Of a stretch of DNA of 64,000 bases, positions 19,228-30,930 are shown one piece after another. Numbering within the stretch: position 1 is the stretch's first letter; each line of letters starts with the position of its first letter. Source of the DNA: CAWBRT01 sp963814745. Lineage in GTDB: Bacteria > Acidobacteriota > Terriglobia > Terriglobales > Acidobacteriaceae. The notes under the pieces were generated by a model. That model saw only the letters and a program-made list of their open reading frames with translations. It did not search any database and was not told where the DNA came from. The position numbers and the translations under genes were made by a program. The DNA lies in NCBI GenBank assembly GCA_963814745.1, contig CAWFEA010000016.1, positions 62,001-126,000 of the forward strand. Direction: 5' to 3'.

Positions 19228-20250
19228 CTATTTTACCCTTGCCCGGTGCGCGGCGCAGAATGCGATCAGTTCGCCGGCGATGCGGGTGCAGTTGTGTCTC
19301 GCCACGACCTTGTCGTCGAGGTATTTGCCCAGGATGGGCTCGACTCCCAGTTGGCGAACGCGCTCCAGGTCGTTCACGATCGGTTCAGCCTGTTCCGCCG
19401 CGTAAGCCATTTTCAGGGATCGAGGAACAGCGGTGGTATTCAACAGGGCATAGTCGAAGACCTTCCGCTTGGCGTGCTCGAAAAGAACCCGGATGTGGTC
19501 GGAGGCGGTCATGCCAAGACTCTCATTGGCTTGAGTCATCAGATTGCCCACGTAGGCCTTCACCGCTCTGGAGGAGGCAATCGCCTCGGGAATGCCTTTC
19601 ACCAGGAGGTTGGGCACAAGGCTGGTAAAGAGCGATCCCGGGCCGATGGTGATGAGGTCGGCCTCGGCCAGGGCGCGCAGAGTCCGCGGCAGCGGGCGGG
19701 CGTTGGCGGGCACGAGTTTGATGCGCACGATGCGGCTGGTGCTGGCGCTGATGCTGGTCTCGCCGCTCACCCGCGAACCGTCTTCCATGAAGGCTTCCAG
19801 TTGAACGTTCGAGGTGGTGGAAGGGACAATCTCGCCGCGGGTATTAAGAATTCCCGAGGAAAGTTTGACGGCTACGGCGAAGTCGCCGGTGATGGACGAT
19901 AGCGCGGTCAGGAACAGGTTGCCGAAGTTGTGGCCCCCCAACTCGCCGGAGGCAAAGCGATATTGGAAGAGGCACGCCAGCAGTTGCTCATCCTGGGAGA
20001 GGGCAATCATGCAGTTGCGAATGTCGCCCGGAGGAAGCACCCCGAGATCTTTGCGCAGACGCCCGCTGGAGCCTCCGTCATCGGTGACGGTAACCACCGC
20101 CGTCAAAGCCGAGATGTGGGTCTGAGCGGGAGTGCTGTCGCCGCGAATCGGCACGAAGCTTTTCAGGCCGCGCAGCAGGGTAGCGAGACCGGTACCCCCA
20201 CCGATCGCCACAACTTTCAGCCCGAGAGCTGGGTCAGGTTTTGCTGTCAT
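19228..20250 (-). CDS. yvcK: YvcK/CofD-like gluconeogenesis factor
   Basis: The 340-residue protein has the glycine-rich IGGGTGLATLLRGLK motif (residues about 17-31), TVTDDGGSSGRLRKDLGVLPPGDIRNC, and GPGSLFTSLVPNLL, all hallmarks of YvcK. In Bacillus and mycobacteria YvcK binds UDP-GlcNAc and directs carbon into cell-wall synthesis; its homologue CofD is a transferase, but this text has the YvcK DDGGSSGR form. It lies 64 bases upstream of glmU on the same strand, so the product of GlmU may be sensed by the neighbouring gene's protein. That link is an inference. Confidence 0.92.
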   Translation of the reverse strand: MTAKPDPALGLKVVAIGGGTGLATLLRGLKSFVPIRGDSTPAQTHISALTAVVTVTDDGGSSGRLRKDLGVLPPGDIRNCMIALSQDEQLLACLFQYRFASGELGGHNFGNLFLTALSSITGDFAVAVKLSSGILNTRGEIVPSTTSNVQLEAFMEDGSRVSGETSISASTSRIVRIKLVPANARPLPRTLRALAEADLITIGPGSLFTSLVPNLLVKGIPEAIASSRAVKAYVGNLMTQANESLGMTASDHIRVLFEHAKRKVFDYALLNTTAVPRSLKMAYAAEQAEPIVNDLERVRQLGVEPILGKYLDDKVVARHNCTRIAGELIAFCAAHRARVK

Positions 20251-20276
20251 CCCCGGAAACCGTTGATTGCAGAAGG

Positions 20277-20783
20277 CTACGTCGTCGTTCCTTCAGGATA
20301 GATGAGTTCCGTAAAGCGCGGATCGTCGGCCATGTTCTTAAAGTCAGAGTCATTACGCGCCTGCAAACGATTGTTGGGATTGAGGCGAATGGACTGGGCG
20401 AGATGCTGGAGCGACTCCTGCACCCGTCCGGTGAGGCAGTCGAGCACCGCCAAGCCGTACCAAACGAAATCGAGGCTCGGCTGCTTCCGCGAAATATCTT
20501 CCAGATGTTCGCGGGCGCCCACGTAGTCGCCCATGTTCATCAGAGAGATGGCGTAATCGTAATGCTCATCGACCGACTTAAAGTTCTTCTGAGTACGCGT
20601 AAGTTGCTGGTTGCAAATGTTCAAGTGCACCAGGGCACGATCGACCAGCTCCTTTTGCCCGCTGGCAATCACCTTTTCGAAAAAGGTCTTGGCGCGGTCG
20701 AACTTTTGCGACTGCATCGACTTGAGCGCCTGTTCGTACGCCTGTACGGCTTGGGTATATCGAGGATCCGCTAATTTATTCAT
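20277..20783 (-). CDS. Tetratricopeptide repeat protein
   Basis: The 168-residue protein is helical with TPR-like units: YTQAVQAYEQALKSMQSQKF (residues 9-28), a second around DEHYDYAISLMNMGDYVGAR and a third around VWYGLAVLDCLTGRVQESL then SIRLNPNNR. No signal peptide is seen, so a cytoplasmic scaffold role is likely. It is read toward yvcK, 26 bases away, and is probably in the same transcription unit. No enzymatic motif is seen. Confidence 0.8.
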   Translation of the reverse strand: MNKLADPRYTQAVQAYEQALKSMQSQKFDRAKTFFEKVIASGQKELVDRALVHLNICNQQLTRTQKNFKSVDEHYDYAISLMNMGDYVGAREHLEDISRKQPSLDFVWYGLAVLDCLTGRVQESLQHLAQSIRLNPNNRLQARNDSDFKNMADDPRFTELIYPEGTTT

Positions 20784-21180
20784 TCGGTCGCGCCTGCCGA
20801 TCGTCTAATATCCGTGCCTTGGGTGCTGAAGCGCAAATCTCGACTCGGTCTCGGCGTCACGGAGCCCAACCGGGAACGACGACAACGCTCCGCACCAAAA
20901 AAATCGACGCCGCTATGAAAGAGCTTTATACCCGCAAGTCCTACTCTCGTCAACCGGCTTTTCCCGGCCTATGACCAGCGGCTGATCCGTCGCCGTCTCG
21001 CCAGGGCAATCGGTGAGTGACGGAAACAGGGCAGCAGGGCTAGCCGGTCGTTGCCCGATATTACCGTTTTGTTCCCGATTTGCACAAATGCGGATGCCAG
21101 GCGGGCATATTCGGGGTAAAGTTAAAGTTAGAGACGGGGATCGAGATGAAGGGAAAGATGTTTAGCGCGGACCGGAGCAG
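20784..21180. other. Intergenic, divergent region between TPR gene and lepB
   Basis: About 400 bases hold no convincing gene or repeat. The part just before lepB (21110-21180) is AT-richer with GTAAAGTTAAAG and could contain its promoter, but no clear -35/-10 pair is seen. Confidence 0.5.
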
Positions 21181-21747
21181 ATGAGCGATAGCGAAGACGG
21201 AATCGGGCAATACCGACCGGCGCTGGAGAAACGCCGGGAGAAATCGGTCCTGCAATGGGTCCGGGATATCGTCATCTCGCTGGCGATATCCGCCTTTGTC
21301 ATCGTGTTTCTCTACCAGCCGGTGAAGGTCGAAGGCACCAGCATGATGCCTGGGCTCAGCGACCAGGAGCGGATTTTCATCAACAAGTTCGTTTATCGCT
21401 GGGAGCCAATCTCGCGCGGCGATGTGGTGGTCTTCCACTATCCGTACGATCCGTCGAAGAGCTATATCAAGCGAGTGATTGGCATTGCCGGCGACGAGGT
21501 CGAGATCCGGCACGGCTGGGTTTATGTCAACGGCGAGCTGCTGTTCGAGCCATATGTCGCGGGCAAGTATCGGGACGAACGCTCGTATGGGGCGAGGATA
21601 GTGCCTGAAGGCAGTTATTTCGTGCTGGGAGATCACCGCAACCTCTCCAACGACAGCCGTGACTTCGGCGCCGTCAAGCGCGAGTTCATCTACGGCGAAG
21701 CAGTCTTTGCCTACTGGCCGGCAGACAAGGTCGGCAAACTACGTTGA
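21181..21747 (+). CDS. lepB: Signal peptidase I
   Basis: The enzyme removes signal peptides at the outer face of the inner membrane. The 188-residue protein has one N-terminal membrane anchor (IVISLAISAFVIVFLYQP, about residues 30-47), the catalytic serine in VEGTSMMPGL, the lysine in YIKRVIGIAGDEVEI and the conserved LGDHRNLSNDSRDFG box. The single-anchor, short form is common in Gram-positives and Acidobacteria. CCGGAGCAG precedes the ATG. The gene is followed at once by a dispersed repeat, whose first base is the base after the stop. Confidence 0.94.
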   Translation: MSDSEDGIGQYRPALEKRREKSVLQWVRDIVISLAISAFVIVFLYQPVKVEGTSMMPGLSDQERIFINKFVYRWEPISRGDVVVFHYPYDPSKSYIKRVIGIAGDEVEIRHGWVYVNGELLFEPYVAGKYRDERSYGARIVPEGSYFVLGDHRNLSNDSRDFGAVKREFIYGEAVFAYWPADKVGKLR

Positions 21748-21877
21748 GGAAACTCTGAACAGGTCTGGTTAGAAGAACCGAGGTCCCTCAGAGGCTAAAG
21801 CCTCGTTAGGGTTTGCTGGTCTTAACGTACGGGCTGAAGCCCGTACCCTTCAAACCCTTCACTTGTTCAGAGATTCC
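21748..21877. repeat. R1 dispersed repeat, complete copy with inverted ends
   Basis: The ends are GGAAACTCTGAACAGGTC and ACTTGTTCAGAGATTCC, inverted. Internal palindromes are AGAGGCTAAAGCCTC and GTACGGGCTGAAGCCCGTAC. Related copies begin at 30684, 37890, 47778, 49391 (reversed) and 51306. The rest of the stretch to carA (22067) shows no gene. Confidence 0.8.
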
Positions 21878-22067
21878 GTAAGTGGGATTGGCGGGCGAAG
21901 GATTGCTCGCCGTTGACTTGCCACGGGCTGGCGCACGCGTCAGAGTAAGCGGATGTATATGCACCGGCGAAGTGGTTGCGAAAATGTCGGCAAATGAGGC
22001 TAATGGCCTTTCGAACTCAGGCATGCACTGATAAAATTGAAAAAATCCACACCCGGAGACGATCTCG

Positions 22068-23189
22068 ATGCAATCTGTCCTTGCTCTGGAAGATGGCAGG
22101 ATCTTCCGCGGCAAAGGCTATGGCGCCAAAGCCGAGTGTTCTGGCGAAGTAGTTTTTAACACTTCCATCACCGGCTACCAGGAGATCTTCACCGATCCCT
22201 CTTATGCCGGGCAAATCGTCGTTCTCACCAATCCTGAAATTGGCAATTACGGGACCACGCCTGAGGACCAGGAATCGGGCAAGCCTTATATTGAAGGGCT
22301 GATCGTCCGCGAGTTTTCGCGCGTGGCATCCAATTGGCGCTCGCAGGAGGTGGCCGACGAATACATGGAGCGCTATCGCGTGCCGGTGCTCTCCGATATC
22401 GATACCCGCGCCCTGGTGCGCCATTTGCGCGACCGGGGAGTGATGCGGGGGGTGGTCTCCAGCATCGAACTGGACGCCGACAAACTGGTGGCCAAGGCGC
22501 GGTCGATTCCGACCATCGACGGCCTGGATCTGGCGAAGGTGGTTTCGACCAAAGAGCCGTACCAGTGGACCCTGGGGCTGATGGAGCCGGGAAAGCTCAT
22601 CGATCCCGGCAAAGCGCGGCACAAGGTCGTCGCCTACGACTACGGCATCAAGCACAACATTCTCCGCATGCTGGTCGCGTCGGGTTGCGACGTCACGGTG
22701 GTGCCGGCGGAGACGAGCGCCGAAGACGTGTTGTCGCTGAATCCCGACGGCGTGTTTCTGTCCAACGGCCCCGGCGATCCCGAGGCGGTCACCTACGCCC
22801 AGGAACACATTCGCAGGCTGCTGGGCCGGGTACCGGTCTTCGGCATCTGCCTGGGACACCAGTTAATCGGGCTGGCGCTGGGCGGCCGCACCTACAAGCT
22901 GAAGTTCGGGCACCACGGCGGCAATCATCCGGTGAAGCAGATATCGACCGGGAAGGTGGAGATCACGGCGCACAACCACAACTATGCGGTCGATCCGGAC
23001 ACGCTGAAGGCGAGCGAAGTGGAACTGACCCACGTCAACCTGAACGACGGCACGGTGGAGGGCTTGCAGCACAGGGTTTATCCGCTGTTCTGCGTGCAGT
23101 ATCACCCGGAGGCTTCGCCCGGTCCGCACGATTCGCACTATCTGTTCCAGGACTTTATCAAGCTGATGAACGAGTGGAAGGGGAAGTGA
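22068..23189 (+). CDS. carA: Carbamoyl-phosphate synthase small subunit
   Basis: CarA hydrolyses glutamine and passes ammonia to CarB for carbamoyl phosphate, which feeds arginine and pyrimidine synthesis. The 373-residue protein has the N-terminal small-subunit domain (FNTSITGYQEIFTDPSY) and a C-terminal class I amidotransferase with VFGICLGHQLIGLALGG (nucleophile cysteine) and CVQYHPEASPGP (histidine and glutamate). CGGAGACGATCTCG precedes the ATG. The next gene on the strand is not carB but the methyltransferase, 102 bases on. Confidence 0.95.
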   Translation: MQSVLALEDGRIFRGKGYGAKAECSGEVVFNTSITGYQEIFTDPSYAGQIVVLTNPEIGNYGTTPEDQESGKPYIEGLIVREFSRVASNWRSQEVADEYMERYRVPVLSDIDTRALVRHLRDRGVMRGVVSSIELDADKLVAKARSIPTIDGLDLAKVVSTKEPYQWTLGLMEPGKLIDPGKARHKVVAYDYGIKHNILRMLVASGCDVTVVPAETSAEDVLSLNPDGVFLSNGPGDPEAVTYAQEHIRRLLGRVPVFGICLGHQLIGLALGGRTYKLKFGHHGGNHPVKQISTGKVEITAHNHNYAVDPDTLKASEVELTHVNLNDGTVEGLQHRVYPLFCVQYHPEASPGPHDSHYLFQDFIKLMNEWKGK

Positions 23190-23291
23190 GGTGCAGTTTG
23201 ATCTGCTTGGTGCGAGGTATCTGGTCAGATACGCGTTTTTTGTATAACGCTGCTCTGAGAAAGGTCCTGTCTCATAGATAATTGAGATCAA

Positions 23292-24884
23292 ATGGCGACT
23301 GTTACCCTGCAAAAAGCTTTAGGTGCGTTTTATACGGAACAACCAGCCGCGACTCGTCTGGTGCAGTGGGCGATCTGTGACGCTTCCGCAGTTGTCCTCG
23401 ACCCGAGCTGCGGAGACGGGAGTTTTCTTGCGGCGGCGCGCACGAGGCTTGCACAGCTTGGTTGCAAGTCTCCCGAAATCTACGGCATCGATGTTTCCCC
23501 CGAAGCGATTAGCGAGGCTCACAAGCGCGTAAAAGGGGCAAAGCTAATCGAGCAGGATTTTTTTAATGTAGATCCCGAATCGTTGCCCGTTTTCAACTGC
23601 GTAGTCGGTAATCCGCCATTCATTCGCTATCAAACATTCAACGGTAATAAGGGGTCCAAGGGCCATGCGCGGGCGCGGGAAGTTGGCGTTAAGCTTCCGC
23701 TTCTCGCTTCGTCCTGGGCTCCATTCGTCGTGCATGCTGCTCGATTCCTGCGCCGTGGCGGACGGCTCGGAATGGTTATGCCGGCGGAACTTGGCCATGC
23801 GATGTATGCGCGGGAGGTATTGCGGTTCTTACTGGAGAGATTCAGGCATGTGGCCATCGAGATGTTCCGCGATAAACTCTTCGATAGCCTCAGCCAGAGC
23901 ACGGTTTTGCTCCTTTGTGATGGATACGGCGAGAGTTGCCGCAGTTTTGTCGTTGTATCGGCAGATGACTTGGAGGGCAACGGGCGGCAACTAGCCAGGG
24001 CCGATATCAGCGCCGTGACGAGTGGCAAGTTCAGGTTATCCCACTACGTTGTATCGGAAGAAGTGCGCTCGTTATACGAGGACCTCGCGGCAAATCGCGG
24101 GGTGCGGAGATTTGGCGAAGTCGCTGACGTTGGGATCGGATACGTCACTGGCGCAAATGACTTCTTCCATCTGTCGGATGAGGAGCGCCAGCGGTGGGAT
24201 ATTCCAATGCAGTTCTTGCGTCCGGCCATTCGCAACCTTAGCGGTGTCAAGGATGTCGAATATACCCGTGAACACTGGAACAGCCGGCGCCGATCTGGGG
24301 ACAAGATATATCTGCTCGCTGTTCCCGCAGCCGCCAAGAGTTCCTTGCCTGCTTCGCTTTCGAGGTATTTGGATAAAGGTGAGAGTGACGGCATTTCGGA
24401 GCGATATAAGTGCCGCATCAGACGCTTTTGGTATGCCGTGCCCCACGTTCGGGTAGCGGACGGTTTTCTGTCTTACATGTCCGGCGCGCAGCCCTTTCTT
24501 CTGACTAACGCTGCGAATTTGGTAGCACCAAATACAGTTCACATTCTGAAGTTCTCCCGGGGCAGCGACCCCCTAGCCTATGCCACCTCCTGGCGGAACT
24601 CGTTGACTTGGTTGAGCTGCGAACTGGAAGGCCATGCGCTGGGCGGGGGAATGTTTAAGCTGGAACCATCAGAAGCCGAAAATGTTCTGGTTGTGCGCCC
24701 TCGCGCGGCCCAAATCCCAACTCTTTTGATTGAGATGCGGCGCTGTCTGGAGTCATTCCCTGAACGAGCTTCAGATATTGCTGACCGCAGTGTTTTGAGA
24801 CGCAAGCTTGGGCTCAGCAGGGCGGATTGCTTATCGCTGCGCGACGCCGCGCTGAAAGTCGAACTATGGCGAAAGCACAAGTAA
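23292..24884 (+). CDS. N6-adenine DNA methyltransferase, type II R-M (TaqI-like gamma class)
   Basis: The 530-residue protein has motif X (GAFYTEQPAATRLVQWAI), the SAM-binding motif I VLDPSCGDGSFLAAA and the catalytic motif IV NPPFIRYQTF in the N-terminal third, in X-I-IV order as in gamma-class enzymes such as M.TaqI. The C-terminal half is a presumed target recognition region (VGIGYVTGANDFFHLS). It should methylate adenine and protect host DNA. Base composition is visibly lower in GC than carA and carB, which suggests transfer. It overlaps the next gene by 19 bases, so the two are co-translated. The recognition sequence cannot be read from the protein. Confidence 0.88.
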   Translation: MATVTLQKALGAFYTEQPAATRLVQWAICDASAVVLDPSCGDGSFLAAARTRLAQLGCKSPEIYGIDVSPEAISEAHKRVKGAKLIEQDFFNVDPESLPVFNCVVGNPPFIRYQTFNGNKGSKGHARAREVGVKLPLLASSWAPFVVHAARFLRRGGRLGMVMPAELGHAMYAREVLRFLLERFRHVAIEMFRDKLFDSLSQSTVLLLCDGYGESCRSFVVVSADDLEGNGRQLARADISAVTSGKFRLSHYVVSEEVRSLYEDLAANRGVRRFGEVADVGIGYVTGANDFFHLSDEERQRWDIPMQFLRPAIRNLSGVKDVEYTREHWNSRRRSGDKIYLLAVPAAAKSSLPASLSRYLDKGESDGISERYKCRIRRFWYAVPHVRVADGFLSYMSGAQPFLLTNAANLVAPNTVHILKFSRGSDPLAYATSWRNSLTWLSCELEGHALGGGMFKLEPSEAENVLVVRPRAAQIPTLLIEMRRCLESFPERASDIADRSVLRRKLGLSRADCLSLRDAALKVELWRKHK

Positions 24885-25771
24885 TTCCCATTCCAATTCA
24901 GACGTTGGAGCATGCTCTTGGAGCGCTCTGCGGGGCGCACAAGACGCAATCGGCACAGCACATCAGGCCCATCCATGCGCATTGCTCAAATCGTCTTGTC
25001 GTCGAGGGGGGATTCCCGCCGGAGTGGCTACATCCATCTCCCCCCCTGGTCAGTAAGCCGGGCGGCAACAATCGTTTTGGCCTGAGCTATTCAAAAGCCG
25101 CCGAGAATCCGTCTGAGCAATCTGTTCTAGGGGGGATGAAGTACAAAAATCTCGATGTGACAGCAGTGATCCCTGGAGTAGGACCTGTCGTTGGTATCTC
25201 CGCCAAGAGCACGGGAAATGCTTTTCGCAATCTTACGAACCGCATGGAAGAGGCGCCTGGCGATTGCGCCAACATTCATATGATGTATCCGGGATTCGTA
25301 TTTGGGTTTTTGCATTTCATCAGATTCTCGAAACTTTCGGACGTAAGTAGTCCTTCCGATGCATCGTTCGATGCACAGGGACGGCCACTCGACAGCATTG
25401 TTCGCTATCACAATGCCCTGAGTGCACTGACCGGGCGCACAACAATTACAGACCCGCCAATGAGATATGAAACCATTGGACTGGTGGTGTATCGATGCCT
25501 GAATGAGAAAGCCGAGATATGGCCAAACTATCCGGGGGCAGATAGCGCGGTACACTATTCGAAGTTTTTCCAGCGTCTTTACGATATCTACGATCTTCGA
25601 TACGCGTATCCTGATTCGAGTGGGCGTAATCATCGGAAGATGTGGAAAGTGCAATCGGGAGTGCTAGCCGATGAGGTTGACGCTTCCACTGGCTGTCCGT
25701 GGATTCCACGGATTAGTACCGAAACAGAAAAAACCAATACAGATGAAGGACCGGTCAGCGAAGATACCTAG
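24866..25771 (+). CDS. Putative restriction endonuclease partner of the methyltransferase, unrecognised family
   Basis: The 301-residue product overlaps the methyltransferase gene by 19 bases and ends 2 bases before carB. I do not recognise a named family. A possible PD-(D/E)XK-like core is visible: YKNLDVTAV (aspartate near residue 96), then VVGISAKSTGNAF, giving D-x(n)-S-A-K. Serine at the usual acidic position would be an unusual variant. The N-terminus has hydrophobic IPIPIQTLEHALGAL and a FPPEWLHPSPPLVS loop. I start it at ATG 24866. Its position after a gamma-class methyltransferase is the main reason for the call; a specificity or regulatory role is the alternative. Confidence 0.6.
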   Translation: MAKAQVIPIPIQTLEHALGALCGAHKTQSAQHIRPIHAHCSNRLVVEGGFPPEWLHPSPPLVSKPGGNNRFGLSYSKAAENPSEQSVLGGMKYKNLDVTAVIPGVGPVVGISAKSTGNAFRNLTNRMEEAPGDCANIHMMYPGFVFGFLHFIRFSKLSDVSSPSDASFDAQGRPLDSIVRYHNALSALTGRTTITDPPMRYETIGLVVYRCLNEKAEIWPNYPGADSAVHYSKFFQRLYDIYDLRYAYPDSSGRNHRKMWKVQSGVLADEVDASTGCPWIPRISTETEKTNTDEGPVSEDT

Positions 25772-25773
25772 AC

Positions 25774-29082
<3,309 letters not shown>

Positions 29083-29162
29083 CAACCGAGGCAAGCCAAT
29101 AGCGGGCTTGTCAGGGACAGCGGATTCTGTTTTGCAGGGAACTTAATATCCTGGAGGGCTCT

Positions 29163-29624
29163 TTGAAACGAACTGCTTGGTTGCTGGCGATGACGATGGT
29201 GATGGTGGCGGCGATTTCGATGTCTGGACAGAACGGGAAAAATATGGAAAAAGCTCCGATGGCTCCGGCCAAGGTCGATGGACCTGGGGTGAAGACGGCA
29301 AGCGGCTTGCAGTATTGGGACCTTAAGAACGGGGCCGGCAAGCAGGCGGCCAAGGGGGCCAACGTCAGCGTTCACTACACCGGCTGGCTCACCAACGGCA
29401 AGAAGTTCGATAGTTCGCTCGACCGGAACCAGCCCTTTGTGTTCAAGCTGGGCGCCGGCCAGGTAATTCGCGGTTGGGACGAAGGAGTCGCAGGCATGCA
29501 CGTGGGCGGGCAACGGCAGTTGCGCATCCCGGCGGAACTCGGCTACGGCGCACGCGGCGCCGGCAATGTGATTCCGCCGAATTCGACCCTCATCTTCGAC
29601 ATCGAGTTGCTGGCGGTTCGTTAG
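29163..29624 (+). CDS. FKBP-type peptidyl-prolyl cis-trans isomerase, secreted
   Basis: The 153-residue protein begins with a signal peptide (RTAWLLAMTMVMVAAISM) and then a single FKBP domain: VSVHYTGWLTNGKKFDSSLD, FKLGAGQVIRGWDEGVAGM, RIPAELGYGARGAG and PPNSTLIFDIELL. It accelerates proline isomerisation of exported proteins. The start is TTG at 29163, supported by CTGGAGGGCTC directly upstream. It precedes a VKOR-family gene, so both may serve folding in the envelope. Confidence 0.92.
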   Translation: MKRTAWLLAMTMVMVAAISMSGQNGKNMEKAPMAPAKVDGPGVKTASGLQYWDLKNGAGKQAAKGANVSVHYTGWLTNGKKFDSSLDRNQPFVFKLGAGQVIRGWDEGVAGMHVGGQRQLRIPAELGYGARGAGNVIPPNSTLIFDIELLAVR

Positions 29625-29705
29625 AGGGTCGGAAGCCGCTCTGGCGGTTTGCCACGGGTCCCCGGCAATGGCTACTTTTGCCGTTGCCGGGGTGGAGAGG
29701 CGCTT

Positions 29706-30128
29706 GTGCGATACCTGTTGGTTGTGCTGGCCTTGGCTGGAATCATCGTGTCGGGGCTTGCTCTTCGCGTTCACTACGTCTTTGAAGACGAGCCCTGCCA
29801 CATCAACGATAAGTGGGATTGCGGGGTGGTGAACCACAGCCCATATTCGGAACTCGGCGGCGTGCCGGTGGCGGCCATCGGGGTGGCCGGATATCTGCTG
29901 ATCGGCGTGCTGAGCTTGCTGCGGCGACGCGGAATGCTGTTGGCGGCGGTGGCGGGCGGATTCGCTTTCGCGTTGTATCTCACTCACATTGAGGCCCATG
30001 TGCTCGGGGTCTATTGCCTCTATTGCGTCATCTCACAGGGAATCATCGCGCTGATCCTGCTGCTGGCGATCGGATGGTTCTTCTGGGGACGCAAGCAGCG
30101 GACGGCGCCGGAAAGCCAGAGCGTCTAA
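29706..30128 (+). CDS. Vitamin K epoxide reductase (VKOR) family membrane protein
   Basis: VKOR homologues in bacteria reoxidise DsbA-like proteins with quinone. The 140-residue protein has four hydrophobic segments, a loop with DEPCHINDKWDCGVVNHS (two cysteines) and the active-site pair in GVYCLYCVIS. The start is GTG at 29706 with GGAGAGG about 8 bases upstream. No fused thioredoxin domain is present, so a partner is needed; the thioredoxin-fold protein at 39887 is a candidate by function only. Confidence 0.86.
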   Translation: MRYLLVVLALAGIIVSGLALRVHYVFEDEPCHINDKWDCGVVNHSPYSELGGVPVAAIGVAGYLLIGVLSLLRRRGMLLAAVAGGFAFALYLTHIEAHVLGVYCLYCVISQGIIALILLLAIGWFFWGRKQRTAPESQSV

Positions 30129-30234
30129 GCAACAACGCCGGCCCATAGGGGTCGGCTTGAGAGCAACGCTGCCCCGACACGCGCAAAGCGGGCGCGTGCC
30201 GGGAACTTCGTAGCCGTAAACGGGGAACCGGTGC

Positions 30235-30525
30235 TTACTTCAGGGACTTGACGTAGCCGGCAATAGCCGTCGCCTGATCGGCAGTAAGCCCGGCGACAGG
30301 TTTGCTGTGAGGCGCCTTTTTGCCCGCGGCGCCTTTGGTGAGGACGCCGGTAATATCGGCCGCACTCAACTTTGTGCCTTTCAAGGCCGGACCGACCTTG
30401 CCTTCGCCGCCGGCGCCGTGACACATGGCGCACTTGGATTTGAAAAGGGCGGCGCCATCTTCGGCCGACCACGCCAGGGTTGAAGCAAGGGCCAACAGGG
30501 CGACAAACATCGTGTAACGCTTCAT
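30235..30525 (-). CDS. Small class I cytochrome c
   Basis: The 96-residue protein has a signal peptide (MKRYTMFVALLALASTLAWS) and one haem site CAMCH in FKSKCAMCHGAGGEGK, with a C-terminal helix ATAIAGYVKSLK. The likely distal methionine is not obvious: the usual M before the last helix is replaced by KAPHSKPVAGL. It acts as a periplasmic electron carrier. The start at 30525 is supported by AAAGGAGATG 10 bases upstream. Confidence 0.87.
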   Translation of the reverse strand: MKRYTMFVALLALASTLAWSAEDGAALFKSKCAMCHGAGGEGKVGPALKGTKLSAADITGVLTKGAAGKKAPHSKPVAGLTADQATAIAGYVKSLK

Positions 30526-30683
30526 CGAAGAAACATCTCCTTTGTCTGCAGATTGCGAACCCACTTCGTTGGTAACTGGTATTCCCCAGTTTCGGGGTAT
30601 TGACAGACCTGTGGCGAACGTTAAGCTTTCCCCCACAAGATTGGCCTATTCTACGTGAATTCGGCGCTGGAGAAAACACCTTG

Positions 30684-30930
30684 GGAAACTCTGAACAAGT
30701 CTGGTTAGAAAAACCGAGGTCCCCCGGAGGCTAAAGCCTCATCAAGGTTTGCTGGTCTTACGTACGGGCTGAACAGGCTGCTGAAAAACTCGGAGAGCCA
30801 AAAGCAGGGCGGAACCCGGGTGTCCGCGCTGGTGAAAGATCAAAATGCAAACTACCCCAGGTTAGCCAAAGGAGGGCGAACCTGGGGCACCTGCCATGCC
30901 CCTTCAAAGCACCATTTGTGAAACACGCTC
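30684..30930. repeat. Mosaic of four dispersed repeat types
   Basis: A left half of R1 (from GGAAACTCTGAACAAGTC at 30684 to GTACGGGCTGAA near 30775) is followed by AGGCTGCTGAAAAACT, a palindrome with ACTACCCCAGGTTAGCCAA facing GGGCGAACCTGGGGCACC at 30849-30891, and the end TTTGTGAAACACGCTC. The stretch 30526-30929 holds no gene. Confidence 0.75.
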
